64,000 nt of DNA from Candidatus Brocadia sinica JPN1 (GTDB lineage Bacteria > Planctomycetota > Brocadiia > Brocadiales > Brocadiaceae): contig NZ_BAFN01000001.1 of assembly GCF_000949635.1 (NCBI RefSeq), positions 2,973,052 to 3,037,051 of the forward strand, read 5' to 3'. The position numbers and the translations under genes are program-made. The notes under the pieces are model-generated. The model ran no database searches and was not told where the DNA came from. It saw only the letters and a list, made by a program, of their open reading frames with translations. Shown piece by piece: positions 50,085-60,324 of this stretch (the first letter of the stretch is position 1; the number at the start of each line of letters is the position of its first letter).

Positions 50085-51761
50085 ATGAACCATCGGGGTA
50101 TTCCTATGGGTGAACACCCAGCGTTTGTTGATTGGAAGAAAAAGGTCCTTCAAAAAGTTTTGGACCGTACACCAGAACGATTAAAGGAGTTCAAGACTGC
50201 CTCAGGTCTTCCTGTGGAGCGTCTTGTATTACCTGAGACCCTTGATGAAAAATATCTCACGAAAGTTGGTTTCCCCGGCCAGTATCCCTATACCCGGGGG
50301 ATTCAACCCACCATGTACCGCGGACGTCTCTGGACAATGCGGCAATATGCAGGATTTTCCACAGCAGAGGAATCTAACAAAAGGTACCGTTACTTGCTGG
50401 AGCAGGGGACAACCGGGCTTTCCGTGGCCTTTGATTTGCCAACGCAAATTGGATACGATTCCGATCATTTCATGAGCCGGGGCGAGGTCGGTAAGGTAGG
50501 CGTTGCCATTGATACCCTGGCGGACATGGAAGCCCTGTTTACCGGTATCCCCCTGGATAAAGTTTCCACCTCAATGACAATCAATGCCCCGGCCGCGGTG
50601 CTGCTGGCCATGTATGTTGCAGTGGGAGAAAAACAGGGGGTTAATCCCTGTCAATTAACGGGGACAATCCAGAACGACATTCTCAAAGAGTATATTGCCA
50701 GGGGAACGTATATTTTTCCACCCCGGCCGAGTTTGAGGTTAACGACAGATATTTTTGAGTGGTGTAGTAAAGTGGTTCCGCAATTCAATACAATTTCAAT
50801 TTCGGGTTATCACATACGGGAGGCAGGCTCGACCGCAGTCCAGGAGGTTGCCTTTACTCTGGCCGATGGGTGTGCGTATGTGCAGGCAGCGATTCATGCG
50901 GGTCTGGATGTCGATATCTTTGCTCCGCGCCTGGCCTTTTTCTTCAGCACATCCTCAGATCTTTTTGAGGAAGTGGCAAAGTTTCGGGCTGCCCGGCGAC
51001 TTTGGGCAAGATTGATGAAGGAACGTTTCCATACCCAGAAACCCACCAGTCAGATGTTGCGATTTCATGCCCAAACGGCCGGATATACCCTGACGGCACA
51101 GCAAGTTGATAACAATATAGTCCGCGTAACATTACAGGCACTTGCAGCGGTGCTTGGAGGAACGCAGTCTTTGCACACAAACTCCCGTGATGAGGCATTG
51201 GCGCTCCCTACGGAAGATGCAGTTCGTGTTGCTTTACGTACGCAGCAGATTATTGCTCATGAATCCAGTGTCTGCAACACGGTTGATCCCCTTGCCGGTT
51301 CCTATTATGTTGAGGATTTGACTGATCGGGTTGAGCGTGAAGTCTCGACACTGATCGAAGAAATTGATCAGGCAGGAGGAATGATTGCAGCCATCGAGGC
51401 AGGAATAGTTCAGCGCCAGATCGAAGAAGCTGCCTTTCAATACCAACAACAAATTGACAGGGGTGAGCGGACGATTGTGGGGGTCAACTGCTTTCAGGAA
51501 CAGGAAAAAGTTTCCCCTCATGTCTTTCAAGTCAACAGAGCTGTGGAGGAAAACCAGATAAGGAAACTTACGGAAATACGCACAAAACGTGATAACCAGA
51601 AAGTGAAAAAGATACTGGCAAGTTTGGATGAAGCAGCACGGGGAAAGACGAATGTAATGCCCTTCATCATGGAGGCTGTCCGTTGCTACGCATCGATGGG
51701 TGAGATCTGCGACGTCCTGCGCGGGGTGTTTGGTGTGTATGACGGGAGAAGAAGCCTCTAG
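50085..51761 (+). CDS. Methylmalonyl-CoA mutase, catalytic large subunit
   Basis: A 558-residue TIM-barrel radical mutase subunit. [21 protein letters not shown] and [10 protein letters not shown] match the substrate-binding region; the tyrosine in WTMRQY is the residue typical of true methylmalonyl-CoA mutases and differs in 2-hydroxyisobutyryl-CoA mutases. It lacks the C-terminal B12 domain, which is encoded separately upstream. Start at 50085 or the ATG at 50106, which has a slightly better upstream GGGG, cannot be decided. The usual MeaB/ArgK chaperone is not in the window. Confidence 0.93.
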   Translation: MNHRGIPMGEHPAFVDWKKKVLQKVLDRTPERLKEFKTASGLPVERLVLPETLDEKYLTKVGFPGQYPYTRGIQPTMYRGRLWTMRQYAGFSTAEESNKRYRYLLEQGTTGLSVAFDLPTQIGYDSDHFMSRGEVGKVGVAIDTLADMEALFTGIPLDKVSTSMTINAPAAVLLAMYVAVGEKQGVNPCQLTGTIQNDILKEYIARGTYIFPPRPSLRLTTDIFEWCSKVVPQFNTISISGYHIREAGSTAVQEVAFTLADGCAYVQAAIHAGLDVDIFAPRLAFFFSTSSDLFEEVAKFRAARRLWARLMKERFHTQKPTSQMLRFHAQTAGYTLTAQQVDNNIVRVTLQALAAVLGGTQSLHTNSRDEALALPTEDAVRVALRTQQIIAHESSVCNTVDPLAGSYYVEDLTDRVEREVSTLIEEIDQAGGMIAAIEAGIVQRQIEEAAFQYQQQIDRGERTIVGVNCFQEQEKVSPHVFQVNRAVEENQIRKLTEIRTKRDNQKVKKILASLDEAARGKTNVMPFIMEAVRCYASMGEICDVLRGVFGVYDGRRSL

Positions 51762-51894
51762 TATTGCCCTGTAAAAGCATCTTTTTTAGCAAGTATTTTT
51801 GAACTATTTCTTATGCTTTTGATTGCAGTTTCGCGGCGCCAGAAAATTATAATGAAAAATCTTTTAAAAACGCTTGAGGCAGGGAGCCAATATT

Positions 51895-52308
51895 ATGATT
51901 CAGAAAATTGATCATCTGGGAATTGCTGTTCACTCACTTGATAAAGCAATTGGCTATTATGAGCAGGCACTGGGCCTTGTGTGTAAAGGACGGGAGGAAG
52001 TTCCTTCTCAAAAGGTGCGGATAGCGTTCTTTGCGGTGGGTGAAGTTCGGTTTGAGCTTCTGGAACCTACCTCAGCCGATAGTCCTGTAGCCGGGTTTCT
52101 TGAAAAAAGAGGCGAGGGATTGCACCATGTTGCCTTTGAGACGGATGACATCAGGGCACAATTACAACAGGCCAGCAGGGCAGGTTGTCATCTCCTGAAT
52201 GAGACGCCTGTTGAAGGGGCCGGAGGGAAGCAGGTGGCTTTTCTTCATCCGAAATCAACCCACGGTGTTCTTACAGAATTTTGTTCACAGGGTACCAGAA
52301 AATCGTAA
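51895..52308 (+). CDS. mce: Methylmalonyl-CoA epimerase
   Basis: A 137-residue vicinal-oxygen-chelate protein that interconverts the (R)- and (S)- forms of methylmalonyl-CoA. It begins MIQKIDHLGIAVHSLDKAI, and has GEGLHHVAFET and the metal-ligand His/Glu pattern of the family. GGGAG precedes the ATG at 51895; an upstream TTG is less likely. It sits between mutase and decarboxylase, which use opposite stereoisomers, so the order is biochemically sensible. Confidence 0.93.
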   Translation: MIQKIDHLGIAVHSLDKAIGYYEQALGLVCKGREEVPSQKVRIAFFAVGEVRFELLEPTSADSPVAGFLEKRGEGLHHVAFETDDIRAQLQQASRAGCHLLNETPVEGAGGKQVAFLHPKSTHGVLTEFCSQGTRKS

Positions 52309-52339
52309 AAAACTATATCGTATAAAGTAACGAATTTTT

Positions 52340-53890
52340 ATGACCATTTCACAAAGACTTATCGAAGAACTTGAAAGGCGTCGTGGGGCAATCCTGGATA
52401 GCGGGCGTGATAAAATCAGGGAGCGGCATGAGAGGGGCTTGATGACTGCGCGTGAACGTCTCACGAGCCTTTTTGAAGAAAATACTTTCCAGGAATCGGG
52501 AATGCACGCCCAGCATGCCTGCCGCGACTTTGGTATGGAGAAAAAGGTCTTACCCGGTGACGGGGTAGTAACAGGAACGGGTTACGTCAATGGGAGACCT
52601 GTGGCAGCGTTTAGTCAGGATTTCATGGTAGGAGGCGGAGCGTTGGGAAGGATTCATGCCCGGAAGGTATGTGATCTTATGGAGTATGCGCTGAAGACAG
52701 GAATGCCGCTGGTTGGCTTCAATGATTCAGGAGGTGCGAGAATACAGGAAGGGGTAGATTCGTTGTCAGGGTATGGACAGGTTTTCTACCGGAACGTGAT
52801 GCTCTCAGGCGTTGTTCCGCAGATTGCCGTCATTGCCGGCCCTTGTGCGGGAGGAGCGGCATATTCTCCGGCGTTAATGGATTTTATCATCATGACAAAG
52901 AATAACGCCAATATGTTTATCTGCGGACCGGATGTTATCAGAGCTACTACCGGACAATCTACAACCTTAGATGAAATTGGAAATGCGGTAGTTCACGCCT
53001 CAATCAGCGGGAATATTCATTTTATCGCAGAAGATGACCAACATGCCATTGATCTCGTGAAACAGTTACTTTCATATTTACCATCGAATAATATTTTGGA
53101 CCCGCCACACCGGCCCACTTCTACGATTTCGTTGGCTGAAGACCGGGGTATGAATGAGATTGTTCCCGCAGACAACAGGGAGCCATTGCATGTGCTGGAA
53201 ATTATCAAACGGTTGGTTGATGAAGGACATTTTCTGGAAATACAGAAGGACTGGGCAAAAAATATTGTTATTGGTTTTGCAAGAATCGAAGGGATTGTGG
53301 TGGGACTTGTCGCCAACCAATCTTTTGTCAAAGCGGGAACAATCGATATCGATGCTTCAGATAAAGCAAGTCGTTTTATCCGCATTTGTAATGTCTTTAA
53401 TATCCCTCTGGTAACGTTGGTAGATGTTCCCGGGTTTTTGCCCGGGATTGCCCAGGAACGGGGAGGGATTATCCGTCACGGGGCAAAAATGTTATTTGCC
53501 TATGCTGCGGCTACAGTTCCCAAAATTACCGTAATTCTCAGAAAGGCATACGGAGGTGCCTATTTGGCTATGTGCAGTCGGGATATGGGGGCAGACCTGG
53601 TTTATGCATGGCCAACAGCAGAGATTGCCGTGATGGGGGCGGAAGGCGCAGTCAAAATTATCTACCGCCGTGAGATCGAGGCATCAGAAGACCCGAAGGC
53701 TAGGGAGAAGGAGTTTGTTTCAGAGTACAGGGAGCAGTTTGCTTCGCCTTATCAGGCCGCCGCTCATGCAATGATTACTGACGTAATAGAACCCTCACAT
53801 ACACGCTCTGTGATTGCACTTGCTTTGCGCAAAACGCTTTCAAAACGTGAAACTCGTCCACCGAAAAAACATGGGAATATTCCTCTCTGA
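52340..53890 (+). CDS. mmdA: Carboxyltransferase (alpha) subunit of methylmalonyl-CoA decarboxylase / propionyl-CoA carboxylase beta
   Basis: A 516-residue carboxyltransferase. The acyl-CoA-binding GFNDSGGARIQEGVDSLSGY and the C-terminal-half MCSRDMGADLVYAWPTAEIAVMG are family hallmarks. Together with the OadG-like, biotin-carrier and OadB-like subunits that follow, it forms a membrane decarboxylase rather than an ATP-dependent carboxylase, since no biotin carboxylase gene is present. The stop codon overlaps the start of the next gene (TGATG). Confidence 0.93.
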   Translation: MTISQRLIEELERRRGAILDSGRDKIRERHERGLMTARERLTSLFEENTFQESGMHAQHACRDFGMEKKVLPGDGVVTGTGYVNGRPVAAFSQDFMVGGGALGRIHARKVCDLMEYALKTGMPLVGFNDSGGARIQEGVDSLSGYGQVFYRNVMLSGVVPQIAVIAGPCAGGAAYSPALMDFIIMTKNNANMFICGPDVIRATTGQSTTLDEIGNAVVHASISGNIHFIAEDDQHAIDLVKQLLSYLPSNNILDPPHRPTSTISLAEDRGMNEIVPADNREPLHVLEIIKRLVDEGHFLEIQKDWAKNIVIGFARIEGIVVGLVANQSFVKAGTIDIDASDKASRFIRICNVFNIPLVTLVDVPGFLPGIAQERGGIIRHGAKMLFAYAAATVPKITVILRKAYGGAYLAMCSRDMGADLVYAWPTAEIAVMGAEGAVKIIYRREIEASEDPKAREKEFVSEYREQFASPYQAAAHAMITDVIEPSHTRSVIALALRKTLSKRETRPPKKHGNIPL

Positions 53891-54294
53891 TGATATTTAA
53901 TAAAATGTTGATCTTTGCCAATTTGCCAGCACATCCGTCTTTTTGGGAAAATCTTCGTTTTCAAACAATTGGTTTTGTTCTTGTACTGTTGGTTTTGGGG
54001 TTGATCGCCTTGATACTATATACATTTGGATGTCTCTTCAAAAAAACAGGTGACAGAAAGGCCGTGATTGGTGCTGGTACAACTCCTGAAAAATCATTGA
54101 TATTACCACAGGAAGAAGATACCCATGAACTGCTGGCTGTTATTGCTTCCGCGGTGTATTTAGCGATAGAAAATTCCCATCGGATTGTTTCCATTCGTCC
54201 CGTTGCCGACGGCAAGGTCATTGAAAGTCTCTACCTGCAGGCATGGTCTATTGAAGGAAGACGTCAACATTTTGCATCTCACAAAATCCGTTAA
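53890..54294 (+). CDS. OadG/MmdD-like small membrane subunit of a sodium-pumping decarboxylase
   Basis: A 134-residue protein with one membrane helix (about 27-50) and a short cytoplasmic tail, the shape of OadG/MmdD assembly subunits. Its ATG overlaps the mmdA stop by one base. The tail (ELLAVIASAVYLAIE) is typical of the family. It would anchor the soluble subunits to the beta pump. Confidence 0.75.
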   Translation: MIFNKMLIFANLPAHPSFWENLRFQTIGFVLVLLVLGLIALILYTFGCLFKKTGDRKAVIGAGTTPEKSLILPQEEDTHELLAVIASAVYLAIENSHRIVSIRPVADGKVIESLYLQAWSIEGRRQHFASHKIR

Positions 54295-54323
54295 TTTATA
54301 GAGAGAGAGTAATTACTCAAAAT

Positions 54324-54698
54324 ATGAAAAAGCTTAGAGTGACTGTTGGAGAAAAGGTGTATGAAGTGACCGTTGAAATCCTTGAAGAGAATGGGCTTGG
54401 TACTCCACAACCAGCAAAACAGGTCGCTCCCCCTTCTCCTCAAGAACCATCGGTGCCGGTTACGATTCCTCCTGTGCACATTGTACCGAAAGGAATTACC
54501 AGTCCAATGGCAGGAAGAGTTGTCACCATATCTGTACAAGTGGGGCAAACTGTCAGGGAAGGTGATCCGTTGATGGTTATTGAGGCGATGAAGATGAATA
54601 ATTACATTTATGCCCCTCAGGGCGGTCAAATTTCAACCATTCTTGTAAAAGTTGGAGACGCAGTAGAAGAAGGTCAACAACTGCTAATCTTTTCATAA
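54324..54698 (+). CDS. mmdC: Biotin carrier subunit of the decarboxylase
   Basis: A 124-residue biotinyl-domain protein. The acceptor is K90 in VIEAMKMNN, inside a lipoyl/biotinyl fold (PMAGRVVTISVQVGQTV), preceded by a proline-rich linker (about 30-55). It shuttles CO2 between the carboxyltransferase and the membrane subunit. BirA at 9377-10222 is the likely modifying enzyme. Confidence 0.92.
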   Translation: MKKLRVTVGEKVYEVTVEILEENGLGTPQPAKQVAPPSPQEPSVPVTIPPVHIVPKGITSPMAGRVVTISVQVGQTVREGDPLMVIEAMKMNNYIYAPQGGQISTILVKVGDAVEEGQQLLIFS

Positions 54699-54708
54699 AC
54701 CCACTTTT

Positions 54709-55845
54709 ATGATTCAGGATTTCATCAATTTTCTGCACCTGACGGCATTTCACCTTGTGACGTGGCAAATGATGGTAATGTGGGGTATAGCGCTTGTACT
54801 GCTTTACCTTGCAGTATACAAAGGTTTTGAACCATTGCTGCTTGTGCCGATTGCTTTCGGGGCGCTCATTGCAAATCTGCCAACCCAGGGTATCGTCAAT
54901 CTTCCAGTCCACAATCAGCCTGGAGGTCTTTACTATTACATCTCTAAAGGAATTACCTGGGAGATATTTCCTCCATTAATTTTTCTGGGAGTCGGGGCAC
55001 TGACTGATTTTGGACCATTGGTTGCCAATCCACGTACGTTTCTCTTGGGAGCTGCTGCGCAACTGGGAATATTCGTTACTTTCCTTGGGGCATCCTGTCT
55101 TGGTTTTACTGCAAAGCAGGCGGCATCTATCGGGATTATCGGCGGGGCGGATGGCCCTACGGCGATTTTTATGTGCAATAGGCTTGCACCGGAACTGCTA
55201 GCGCCGATTGCAGTGGCTGCCTATAGTTATATGTCTCTCGTCCCTTTGATTCAACCTCCTATCATGAAATTATTAACTACACGGCATGAAAGAAGAATCA
55301 GAATGAAATCGCTGCGAAAAGTGTCAAAGCTGGAGAAACTCCTTTTTCCTCTGATCATCACCGTTCTTTGTGTGCTGCTCGTCCCTGCATCTTCGGCGTT
55401 GATCTTCATGCTGATGCTGGGAAATTTCCTTCGCGAATGCAGTGTAACGGAACGTCTGGTGAATGCCGCCCAAAACGAGATCATCAATATCGTTACGATT
55501 TTCCTTGGTACCAGTGTTGGTGTAACGATGACGGGCGAACGATTTCTTAATATCGAAACGCTTAAAATTCTGTTTCTGGGTGCCTTTGCTTTTGCAGTTT
55601 CAACGGCAGGCGGGGTTCTCATGGGTAAGGTAATGAATTACCTGAGTCCCCATAATCCCGTTAATCCACTTATTGGTGCAGCGGGAGTTTCTGCAATGCC
55701 TATATCAGCACGTGTTGCCCATCTGGAGGGTCAAAGGGAGGATCCGAATAATTATCTTATTATGCATGCGATGGGGCCAAATGTCGCCGGAGGGATAGGC
55801 GCCGTTGTTGTAGCCGGTTATTATATTGCGAGCTTGAGTAGATGA
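54709..55845 (+). CDS. mmdB: Sodium-pumping decarboxylase beta subunit (OadB/MmdB)
   Basis: A 378-residue membrane protein of about ten helices. GIIGGADGPTAIFM (about residues 142-155) carries the conserved Asp of the sodium site, and the late MHAMGPNVAGGIGAVVVAGY is also a hallmark. Decarboxylation of carboxybiotin here drives sodium export. It is the last gene of a tight cluster, ten bases after the biotin carrier. Confidence 0.95.
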   Translation: MIQDFINFLHLTAFHLVTWQMMVMWGIALVLLYLAVYKGFEPLLLVPIAFGALIANLPTQGIVNLPVHNQPGGLYYYISKGITWEIFPPLIFLGVGALTDFGPLVANPRTFLLGAAAQLGIFVTFLGASCLGFTAKQAASIGIIGGADGPTAIFMCNRLAPELLAPIAVAAYSYMSLVPLIQPPIMKLLTTRHERRIRMKSLRKVSKLEKLLFPLIITVLCVLLVPASSALIFMLMLGNFLRECSVTERLVNAAQNEIINIVTIFLGTSVGVTMTGERFLNIETLKILFLGAFAFAVSTAGGVLMGKVMNYLSPHNPVNPLIGAAGVSAMPISARVAHLEGQREDPNNYLIMHAMGPNVAGGIGAVVVAGYYIASLSR

Positions 55846-56037
55846 ACACACGTGAAAAGTTGTTACGGAATAAGGAGCAGGTATCGGATAGAAAAAAGTG
55901 CCTGGTTTCCGATTGTGGAGGTTTATGGCATTCCATAGTTGTACGGATTGTGACAAAAAGATGCTTTTGGGGGGTACAGGAATCGATGTTTTGGACAGAC
56001 CTGGTCAGATAAACCCCGCATTCGGGGTAACTAAGAA

Positions 56038-57807
56038 TTATAGGTTATTTTTGATATCTTCTATAGCCCTTTTTACTTCTTCTGCATCGGGGGCATTGGG
56101 GTTGAGTTTTAGATAGGCCAAGTAATCCCTTAGGGCGTCTTTATTATTGCCGAGCATCTTGTAAGTATTTCCACGGTGAAGATAGGCAAAAGGGTTGTAT
56201 GGAAAGAGTTCTATGGATGCGTTGAAGTCTGCAAGTGCATCTTCGTGTCTTTCTAACTGGTTTTGCATTTGACCTCGTTCGAAGTATACTCCAGCCATCC
56301 GGGGGCTCAATTCTAACACCCTGTTATAATCCTCCATAGCCCTTTCAATATCTCCCTTCCCGCGGTATGCCTTGGCGCGAATATAATAGGCAAAGGAATT
56401 GCCTGGTGTGAATTTTATGAAGATCGTTATGTCCTCAATAGCTTTATCAAAGCGCTGTGCATCAGCGTGAAGAATTCCCCTTTTCATGTAAATTTCGGTA
56501 TTATTGGGATCAAGTTCCAGCGCCTTGTTAAAGTCTTCCAGGGCTTTTTCCGGTTCGCCTGATTCGGCGTAAGCCAGACCACGCTGGGCATATGCAGCCG
56601 CAAATTGAGGGTTTGAAGAAATGGCGCTGCTCATGTCCTCGATGGCCAGGTCTGCCCTCCCGATCATTTTAAATGCGATGCCCCGGTTATAATAGGACAA
56701 GGTTGAACTGGGGTCTAAAGACAGCGCCTTGCTATAATCCATGATGGCTCTGTCAACAACTTCCATTGAGGCATAAACAGAACCACGGTTGTAATATGCC
56801 GGTGCATAGTCATGATTCAGGGCAATGGCCTTGTTATAATCCTCCAGGGCACGTTCGCGATCATTCATTTTTTCGTAAAGTACACCCCGGTTACAATAGG
56901 CTACGGCATCGTTCCCGTGTAATTGGATAGCTTGGTTTATGTCTTTCAATGCGGCATTTATATTGCCTTTCTCTTTTTGTATTATGGAACGGTTCAGATA
57001 AATATCGGCAATTACTTCATTCGTGGTGAGATTTTTGAGATAATATCCATTCTTGATGCTTGTTTGTGAAATACGCTTCCCAGGCATATGTACGTAGTAA
57101 CTGTCGGGAGTAGCCATACCTTCATAACCTGTTTCAATGTTCCTGCGAAAATCCCCGTCGTCGTAACGCACAAAGATATGTTCCGGTACGCTTACACCAT
57201 AGATAGGCAAGTGTAATTCTTCTGCTATACTGAGATAGAGAATCGATAGCCCGACGCAGTTGCCTGTCTTTGTGTCTAATACCTTGTTTAAGGATAGATA
57301 CTCAAGTTCACCTGTTTGTACATATTTAAACTGGAGTTCGTTGAAGAGCACAATGTTGATGGTTTTGATAATCTGTTCCGGTTCTGTCTCGTCCCTGAGA
57401 CTTGTCTTAATATTTTTGATAATGATATCGAGCTTTTTGAGATACTGTTCTACGTCTATTTCAGAATACGATTCTTGTGCAATTTGAAGTGCAGTTCTTG
57501 CCAGCCCTGTTTCCTGCGCATTGATTTCCCAAACCGGATTTGGCCTTACATCTTCTGCCAGCAGAACTAACGAGGTAACCCTCAAACCTGCAAAAGAATA
57601 TTTGAAACCGTAGATTGCACAGATTACACAAATAAAAAGAAATATTTTTCTAACCTGGAGAGGAGAGAACCAGGATAGTTTAAATGTACGATATGCAATC
57701 TGGAATTTAAAATCGCAAGTCTCAAATCGAGAATCGTAATTTTTTGTCAAAAAAGATACATGAATAGGTGCTGCTGATCTAGTATGCATGTTTGTTGATA
57801 AATCCAT
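56038..57807 (-). CDS. TPR-repeat protein with transglutaminase-like domain
   Basis: A 589-residue protein. A membrane or signal segment lies at about 54-72 (IFLFICVICAIYGF). A transglutaminase-like domain follows (TGNCVGLSILYL with the Cys, VPEHIFVRY with the His, and an Asp/Asn further on), similar to the SirB1/Transglut_core2 type. About eight to nine tetratricopeptide repeats make up residues 270-589. It overlaps the downstream sugar transferase by 29 bases at the start region, so the true start may be a later ATG. It may organise an exopolysaccharide or envelope complex. Confidence 0.75.
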   Translation of the reverse strand: MDLSTNMHTRSAAPIHVSFLTKNYDSRFETCDFKFQIAYRTFKLSWFSPLQVRKIFLFICVICAIYGFKYSFAGLRVTSLVLLAEDVRPNPVWEINAQETGLARTALQIAQESYSEIDVEQYLKKLDIIIKNIKTSLRDETEPEQIIKTINIVLFNELQFKYVQTGELEYLSLNKVLDTKTGNCVGLSILYLSIAEELHLPIYGVSVPEHIFVRYDDGDFRRNIETGYEGMATPDSYYVHMPGKRISQTSIKNGYYLKNLTTNEVIADIYLNRSIIQKEKGNINAALKDINQAIQLHGNDAVAYCNRGVLYEKMNDRERALEDYNKAIALNHDYAPAYYNRGSVYASMEVVDRAIMDYSKALSLDPSSTLSYYNRGIAFKMIGRADLAIEDMSSAISSNPQFAAAYAQRGLAYAESGEPEKALEDFNKALELDPNNTEIYMKRGILHADAQRFDKAIEDITIFIKFTPGNSFAYYIRAKAYRGKGDIERAMEDYNRVLELSPRMAGVYFERGQMQNQLERHEDALADFNASIELFPYNPFAYLHRGNTYKMLGNNKDALRDYLAYLKLNPNAPDAEEVKRAIEDIKNNL

Positions 57808-59182
57808 TCCACAACGTAAGCCAGATTATCTTCAGATCAAAGTTTAATGACCAGTTTTCGATGTAATACAGATCGTATTCAATTCGTTTTTCCAGGGAGG
57901 TGTTCCCACGCCAGCCGCAAACCTGTGCCCAGCCGGTAATTCCCGCCTTCATCTTGTGTCTTAACATGTATTTTGGAATGGTGTTCCTGAAATTTTTTAT
58001 AAAGATTGGTCTTTCAGGACGCGGTCCGACAATACTCATGTTTCCGCGTAATACATTAAAAAACTGCGGAAGCTCATCCAGGCTCGTCCTTCTCAGCAAT
58101 TTGCCTATTTTGGTGCATCTTGGATCGTCCTTCTTCGTCCAGACAGGGCCTGTTGACTGTTCCGCATGGATGAACATCGTTCGGAATTTGAGCATGTTAA
58201 ATATCTTACCATCCATCCCCATCCTTTCTTGTCTAAAGAGTACAGGCCCTTCAGAAGTTAGTTTAATCAATATTGCAATAATGATCATAAGAGGGGCAGC
58301 AAAGACAAGCACAAGGGAGGCGAAAACAACGTCTAAAACTCTTTTCCCAATAATATTCCAGCCATACAAAGGTGTGTCACGAAGGCTGATAAGCGGCATG
58401 CCCTCAAACTCACTCACACTGCCTCGCAGGGTAATGAACTCAAAAAGGTCTGGCAAGACCATGATACTAACCATCTCGTCACCAATCCAATTTAAAACTT
58501 CCTTCAGTTGATTATGGGCATCAAAGGGTAAGGCAACAAAAACAATATCGATACCAAACTTTGTAATAAATTCACGGACATCCGGATATTTTCCCATGAC
58601 CTTTATTCCCTGTATGGTATTTCCAACGTTATTCGGGTCGTTGGTCAGGAAACCAGAAATCTGAATTCCGAGTTCGGGATGTTTCTGCAGTTTCTTTACG
58701 AGGTCTTGTCCCAGCTTTTCCGTGCCAAGAATAAGAGCATATCTCTGGTTGTATCCCTTCTGTCGTAAGAAACGTAAAAATTCCCGAAACAGGATACGGG
58801 TCAGGCTGAGAGCGGCAATGTTGATGAGCCAAAAATACAAGAACGTTAACCGGGAGAATTCATATTGACGGAAGAGGAACGTCAGTGCGATAAGGATCAG
58901 GGTCGCAAATGTGGATGCCTTGCCAATATCTATGATTTCAGAAAGCCTGGTCGAAACCCTGCGGGGGCGATACAGCCCAAATACCTTGAAAACCATGCCC
59001 CATAAAGGAATCATGAAAATGAGGAGGGTCAGGTAGATTCTAAACGGCGGGATTCCTTTATAAACGGGTATAATGCCAGAATAAAACCTCATGTAGTAGG
59101 AGGATATCCACGTAATGGACAGGGTAAACCAGTCGGTGAGGAGCAGCAACGATTCGAAAAACTTGCTGTGTTTCTTTAGCAT
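57779..59182 (-). CDS. Undecaprenyl-phosphate sugar phosphotransferase (WcaJ type)
   Basis: A 467-residue enzyme that starts a polysaccharide repeat unit by putting a sugar phosphate on undecaprenyl phosphate. Four N-terminal helices, a Rossmann-like middle (ALILGTEKLGQDLVKKL), a further helix, and a C-terminal bacterial sugar-transferase core (GPVLFRQERMGMDGKIFNMLKFRTM, LRRTSLDELPQFFNVLRGNMSIVGPRP). It overlaps the glycosyltransferase gene upstream by seven bases and shares a transcript with it. Confidence 0.93.
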   Translation of the reverse strand: MLKKHSKFFESLLLLTDWFTLSITWISSYYMRFYSGIIPVYKGIPPFRIYLTLLIFMIPLWGMVFKVFGLYRPRRVSTRLSEIIDIGKASTFATLILIALTFLFRQYEFSRLTFLYFWLINIAALSLTRILFREFLRFLRQKGYNQRYALILGTEKLGQDLVKKLQKHPELGIQISGFLTNDPNNVGNTIQGIKVMGKYPDVREFITKFGIDIVFVALPFDAHNQLKEVLNWIGDEMVSIMVLPDLFEFITLRGSVSEFEGMPLISLRDTPLYGWNIIGKRVLDVVFASLVLVFAAPLMIIIAILIKLTSEGPVLFRQERMGMDGKIFNMLKFRTMFIHAEQSTGPVWTKKDDPRCTKIGKLLRRTSLDELPQFFNVLRGNMSIVGPRPERPIFIKNFRNTIPKYMLRHKMKAGITGWAQVCGWRGNTSLEKRIEYDLYYIENWSLNFDLKIIWLTLWNGFINKHAY

Positions 59183-60324
59183 AAAAGTTTTTCAATATAT
59201 TGTTTAAACTTTTCTTTAAATGTTAAGCGATCAAAACTTTCCGCGTGTTTTCTGATCGATAGTGGATTGAATAGGTTTTTATGATCCTCAAAAAATCTTA
59301 CAGCCTCCACCAAAGATTCTGCAGTTTGTTTTGTAAAAAATACTCCTGTGGGTGTTTCTGGATGTTTCTGTGTTGTTTCTGCAGATGAATCCAGGTGAGG
59401 ATATATACCATGAACGGTTTCCAATACTCCTCCTTTAGCAAAGGCAATCACTGGTTTTCCACATGCCTGCGCCTCCAAAGGGACGATCCCAAAGTCTTCT
59501 TCACCCGGAAAGATGAGCGCCTTGCATCCACGGTAATATTCCTTCAACGATTCGCCGGATTGCCATCCAATACACTGTACGTGTTTTTTTGCCATCTTCC
59601 TGACCTGATCTTCTTCTTGCCCACTTCCGATAATGATGAGTGGCAAACCCATTCTTTCAAATGCGTCTACAGCAATATCAATCCTTTTATAGGGAGCAAA
59701 GGCCGATACAATCAGATAGTAGTCTCCTTCTCTGTGACTCTCCGGAGGTGTATAAAGTGAACAATCTACGGGCGGATAAATGACCGCTGCCGACCTTTTA
59801 TAATATTTTTTTATCCGGTTTGCGACATGATAGGAGTTTGCCACAAAGTAATCCACACGATTACTGGAGGCAACATCCCATATCCTCAAATAATGTGCTA
59901 TAACAGGCATCAAAAACCTGGGAATGACCCCCTTTTTACCGTTGCCAAAATAGGTGTAGTAATGATCCCACACATAACGCATTGGGGTATGGCAGTAGCA
60001 TATATGAACTGCGGATGGAGATGTCAGCACCCCTTTGGCCACGCAGTGACTGCTGGACAGAACCATATCATACTCTCTCATATCGAAACCTTCTATCGCT
60101 AAAGGAAAAAATAACAGAAAAGAGCGATAGTGCCTTTTCGCAAGAGGCACTCTTTGGAGGAAGGAGGTTTGTATATTTCTGTCCTCTATTGCCTTCGAAA
60201 CTGAGCCGTGACAATGGATTAATGTAAAAATATCTGCCTCCGGAAAGAGTTCGCAGAAAACTTCCAAAACCTTCTCCCCACCTCGCATTCCGGTCAGCCA
60301 GTCATGGACTATTGCCACCCGCAT
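59176..60324 (-). CDS. Glycosyltransferase, GT4 family
   Basis: A 382-residue enzyme with a GT-B fold. It begins MRVAIVHDWLTGMRGGEKVLEVF and has the nucleotide-sugar binding E-x7-E type site in FPGEEDFGIVPLEAQACGKPVIAFAKGG. The frame opens 27 codons earlier without a good start; the ATG at 60324 is chosen from homology to similar mannosyltransferases. It should add a sugar to the lipid-linked intermediate made by the adjacent sugar transferase. Confidence 0.9.
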   Translation of the reverse strand: MRVAIVHDWLTGMRGGEKVLEVFCELFPEADIFTLIHCHGSVSKAIEDRNIQTSFLQRVPLAKRHYRSFLLFFPLAIEGFDMREYDMVLSSSHCVAKGVLTSPSAVHICYCHTPMRYVWDHYYTYFGNGKKGVIPRFLMPVIAHYLRIWDVASSNRVDYFVANSYHVANRIKKYYKRSAAVIYPPVDCSLYTPPESHREGDYYLIVSAFAPYKRIDIAVDAFERMGLPLIIIGSGQEEDQVRKMAKKHVQCIGWQSGESLKEYYRGCKALIFPGEEDFGIVPLEAQACGKPVIAFAKGGVLETVHGIYPHLDSSAETTQKHPETPTGVFFTKQTAESLVEAVRFFEDHKNLFNPLSIRKHAESFDRLTFKEKFKQYIEKLLC

